This document shows, piece after piece, positions 60,783-61,007 of a DNA stretch of 61,007 bases; the first letter of the stretch is position 1, and every line of letters begins with the position of its first letter. The notes under the pieces are model-generated. The model was not told where the DNA came from. It saw only the letters and a list, made by a program, of their open reading frames with translations, and did not search any database. This DNA is from Lachnospiraceae bacterium. Lineage in GTDB: Bacteria; Bacillota; Clostridia; Lachnospirales; Lachnospiraceae. Position numbers and translations under genes: made by a program. The stretch covers positions 1 to 61,007 of the forward strand of contig CASJPF010000022.1 in the NCBI GenBank assembly GCA_949383255.1, read 5' to 3'.

Positions 60783-61007
60783 TTGTTATGTTATCATAGA
60801 AATAGTGAAATTGTCACAGATATTGCTTCAGGAATCAATTACAGAAGAAAAGGGTTACAGGAACTGATAAGAGGAATGGCAAACAGAAGCATTTCCAAAG
60901 TTGTCGTTCTTTATAAAGACCGACTGACAGGATTTGGATTTGAATTGATTGAGTATATCGCTGAATTATAGGACTGTGAAATTGAAATTGTTGATACGAC
61001 AGAAAAG
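60783..61007 (+). pseudogene. IS607-type serine recombinase fragment with internal stop
   Basis: The frame encodes ...SEIVTDIASGINYRRKGLQ, LIRGMANRSISKVVVLYKDRL and GFELIEYIAEL, which is the catalytic core of IS607-family TnpA resolvase-like transposases. A TAG interrupts at 60969-60971, after which the same frame continues DCEIEIVDTTEK to the window edge. The N-terminal DNA-binding part and the start of the catalytic domain are missing. It is a dead remnant; whether a tnpB partner follows cannot be seen. Confidence 0.75.

Noticed and set aside
1..61007. tRNA, rRNA or prophage genes
   Set aside because: No cloverleaf, rRNA segment or phage structural gene was recognised on either strand; a tRNAscan run would be the decisive test.

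Overview
The window looks like a chromosomal segment of a gut-type Lachnospiraceae (Clostridia). Base composition is low to moderate in GC, Shine-Dalgarno sites are strong (AGGAGG-like), and the carbohydrate ABC importers come without a local ATPase. The protein families (DUF5696, YIP1, CD3324, DUF1062, GH43/GH115/GH39) are typical of that group. This assignment is inferred from gene content; no rRNA or tRNA is present. No phage, CRISPR array or intact insertion sequence is seen; the only transposon trace is a broken IS607-type recombinase at the right edge.

Layout. 1-11.4 kb (minus strand): a surface-polysaccharide operon with a truncated asparagine-synthase-like gene, two nucleotide-sugar epimerases, an SGNH/acyltransferase-like protein carrying a C9 tract, a WlbA/WlbC/WlbB-type set for a 2,3-diamino sugar, a glycosyltransferase, and a glycerophosphotransferase-like gene that is split into two halves lying on either side of the sugar cassette. 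11.7-16 kb: a chemoreceptor, a small DMT transporter and an orphan solute-binding protein. 16-22.8 kb: arginine biosynthesis (argD, argB, argJ and a GNAT gene on minus; argG on plus behind ArgR-like boxes).

22.8-38.7 kb (minus): a long glycan-uptake locus with two complete permease pairs, two solute-binding proteins (one of 985 aa with carbohydrate-binding-like N-terminal modules), a DUF5696 protein, a YIP1 membrane protein, an NHL-repeat protein, a GH43 enzyme and a histidine phosphatase. It is preceded by a divergent AraC-family gene that is frameshifted in a poly-C tract, with a 21-bp-spaced direct repeat next to the predicted promoter. 40.2-45.9 kb: a D,D-carboxypeptidase pair and a group of small immunity-like genes (Imm22-like, DUF7336-like, a duplicated unnamed domain, a beta-helix-like protein). 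45.9-55.4 kb: a five-gene intracellular xylan side-chain operon (GH39, GH43-CBM6, GH115, SGNH esterase, GH43).

55.4-57.5 kb is rich in palindromes. It holds two small regulatory-looking genes (CD3324 family, DUF1062), each preceded by an eight-codon leader ORF ending Ala-UAG inside a conserved hairpin with one compensatory base pair. 57.7-61 kb: a membrane protein, an orphan NADAR (DarT1-antitoxin-type) protein, an unknown protein, a second AraC regulator and the IS607 remnant. A palindromic 70-90 bp repeat occurs twice (25.0 and 59.2 kb).

Reading the parts together: the cell imports decorated xylo-oligosaccharides or a related glycan through ABC importers, strips arabinose, glucuronate and acetyl groups inside the cell, and releases xylose. 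The first 11 kb builds a variable surface polymer. All functions come from recognising sequence motifs by eye; no database search was run.
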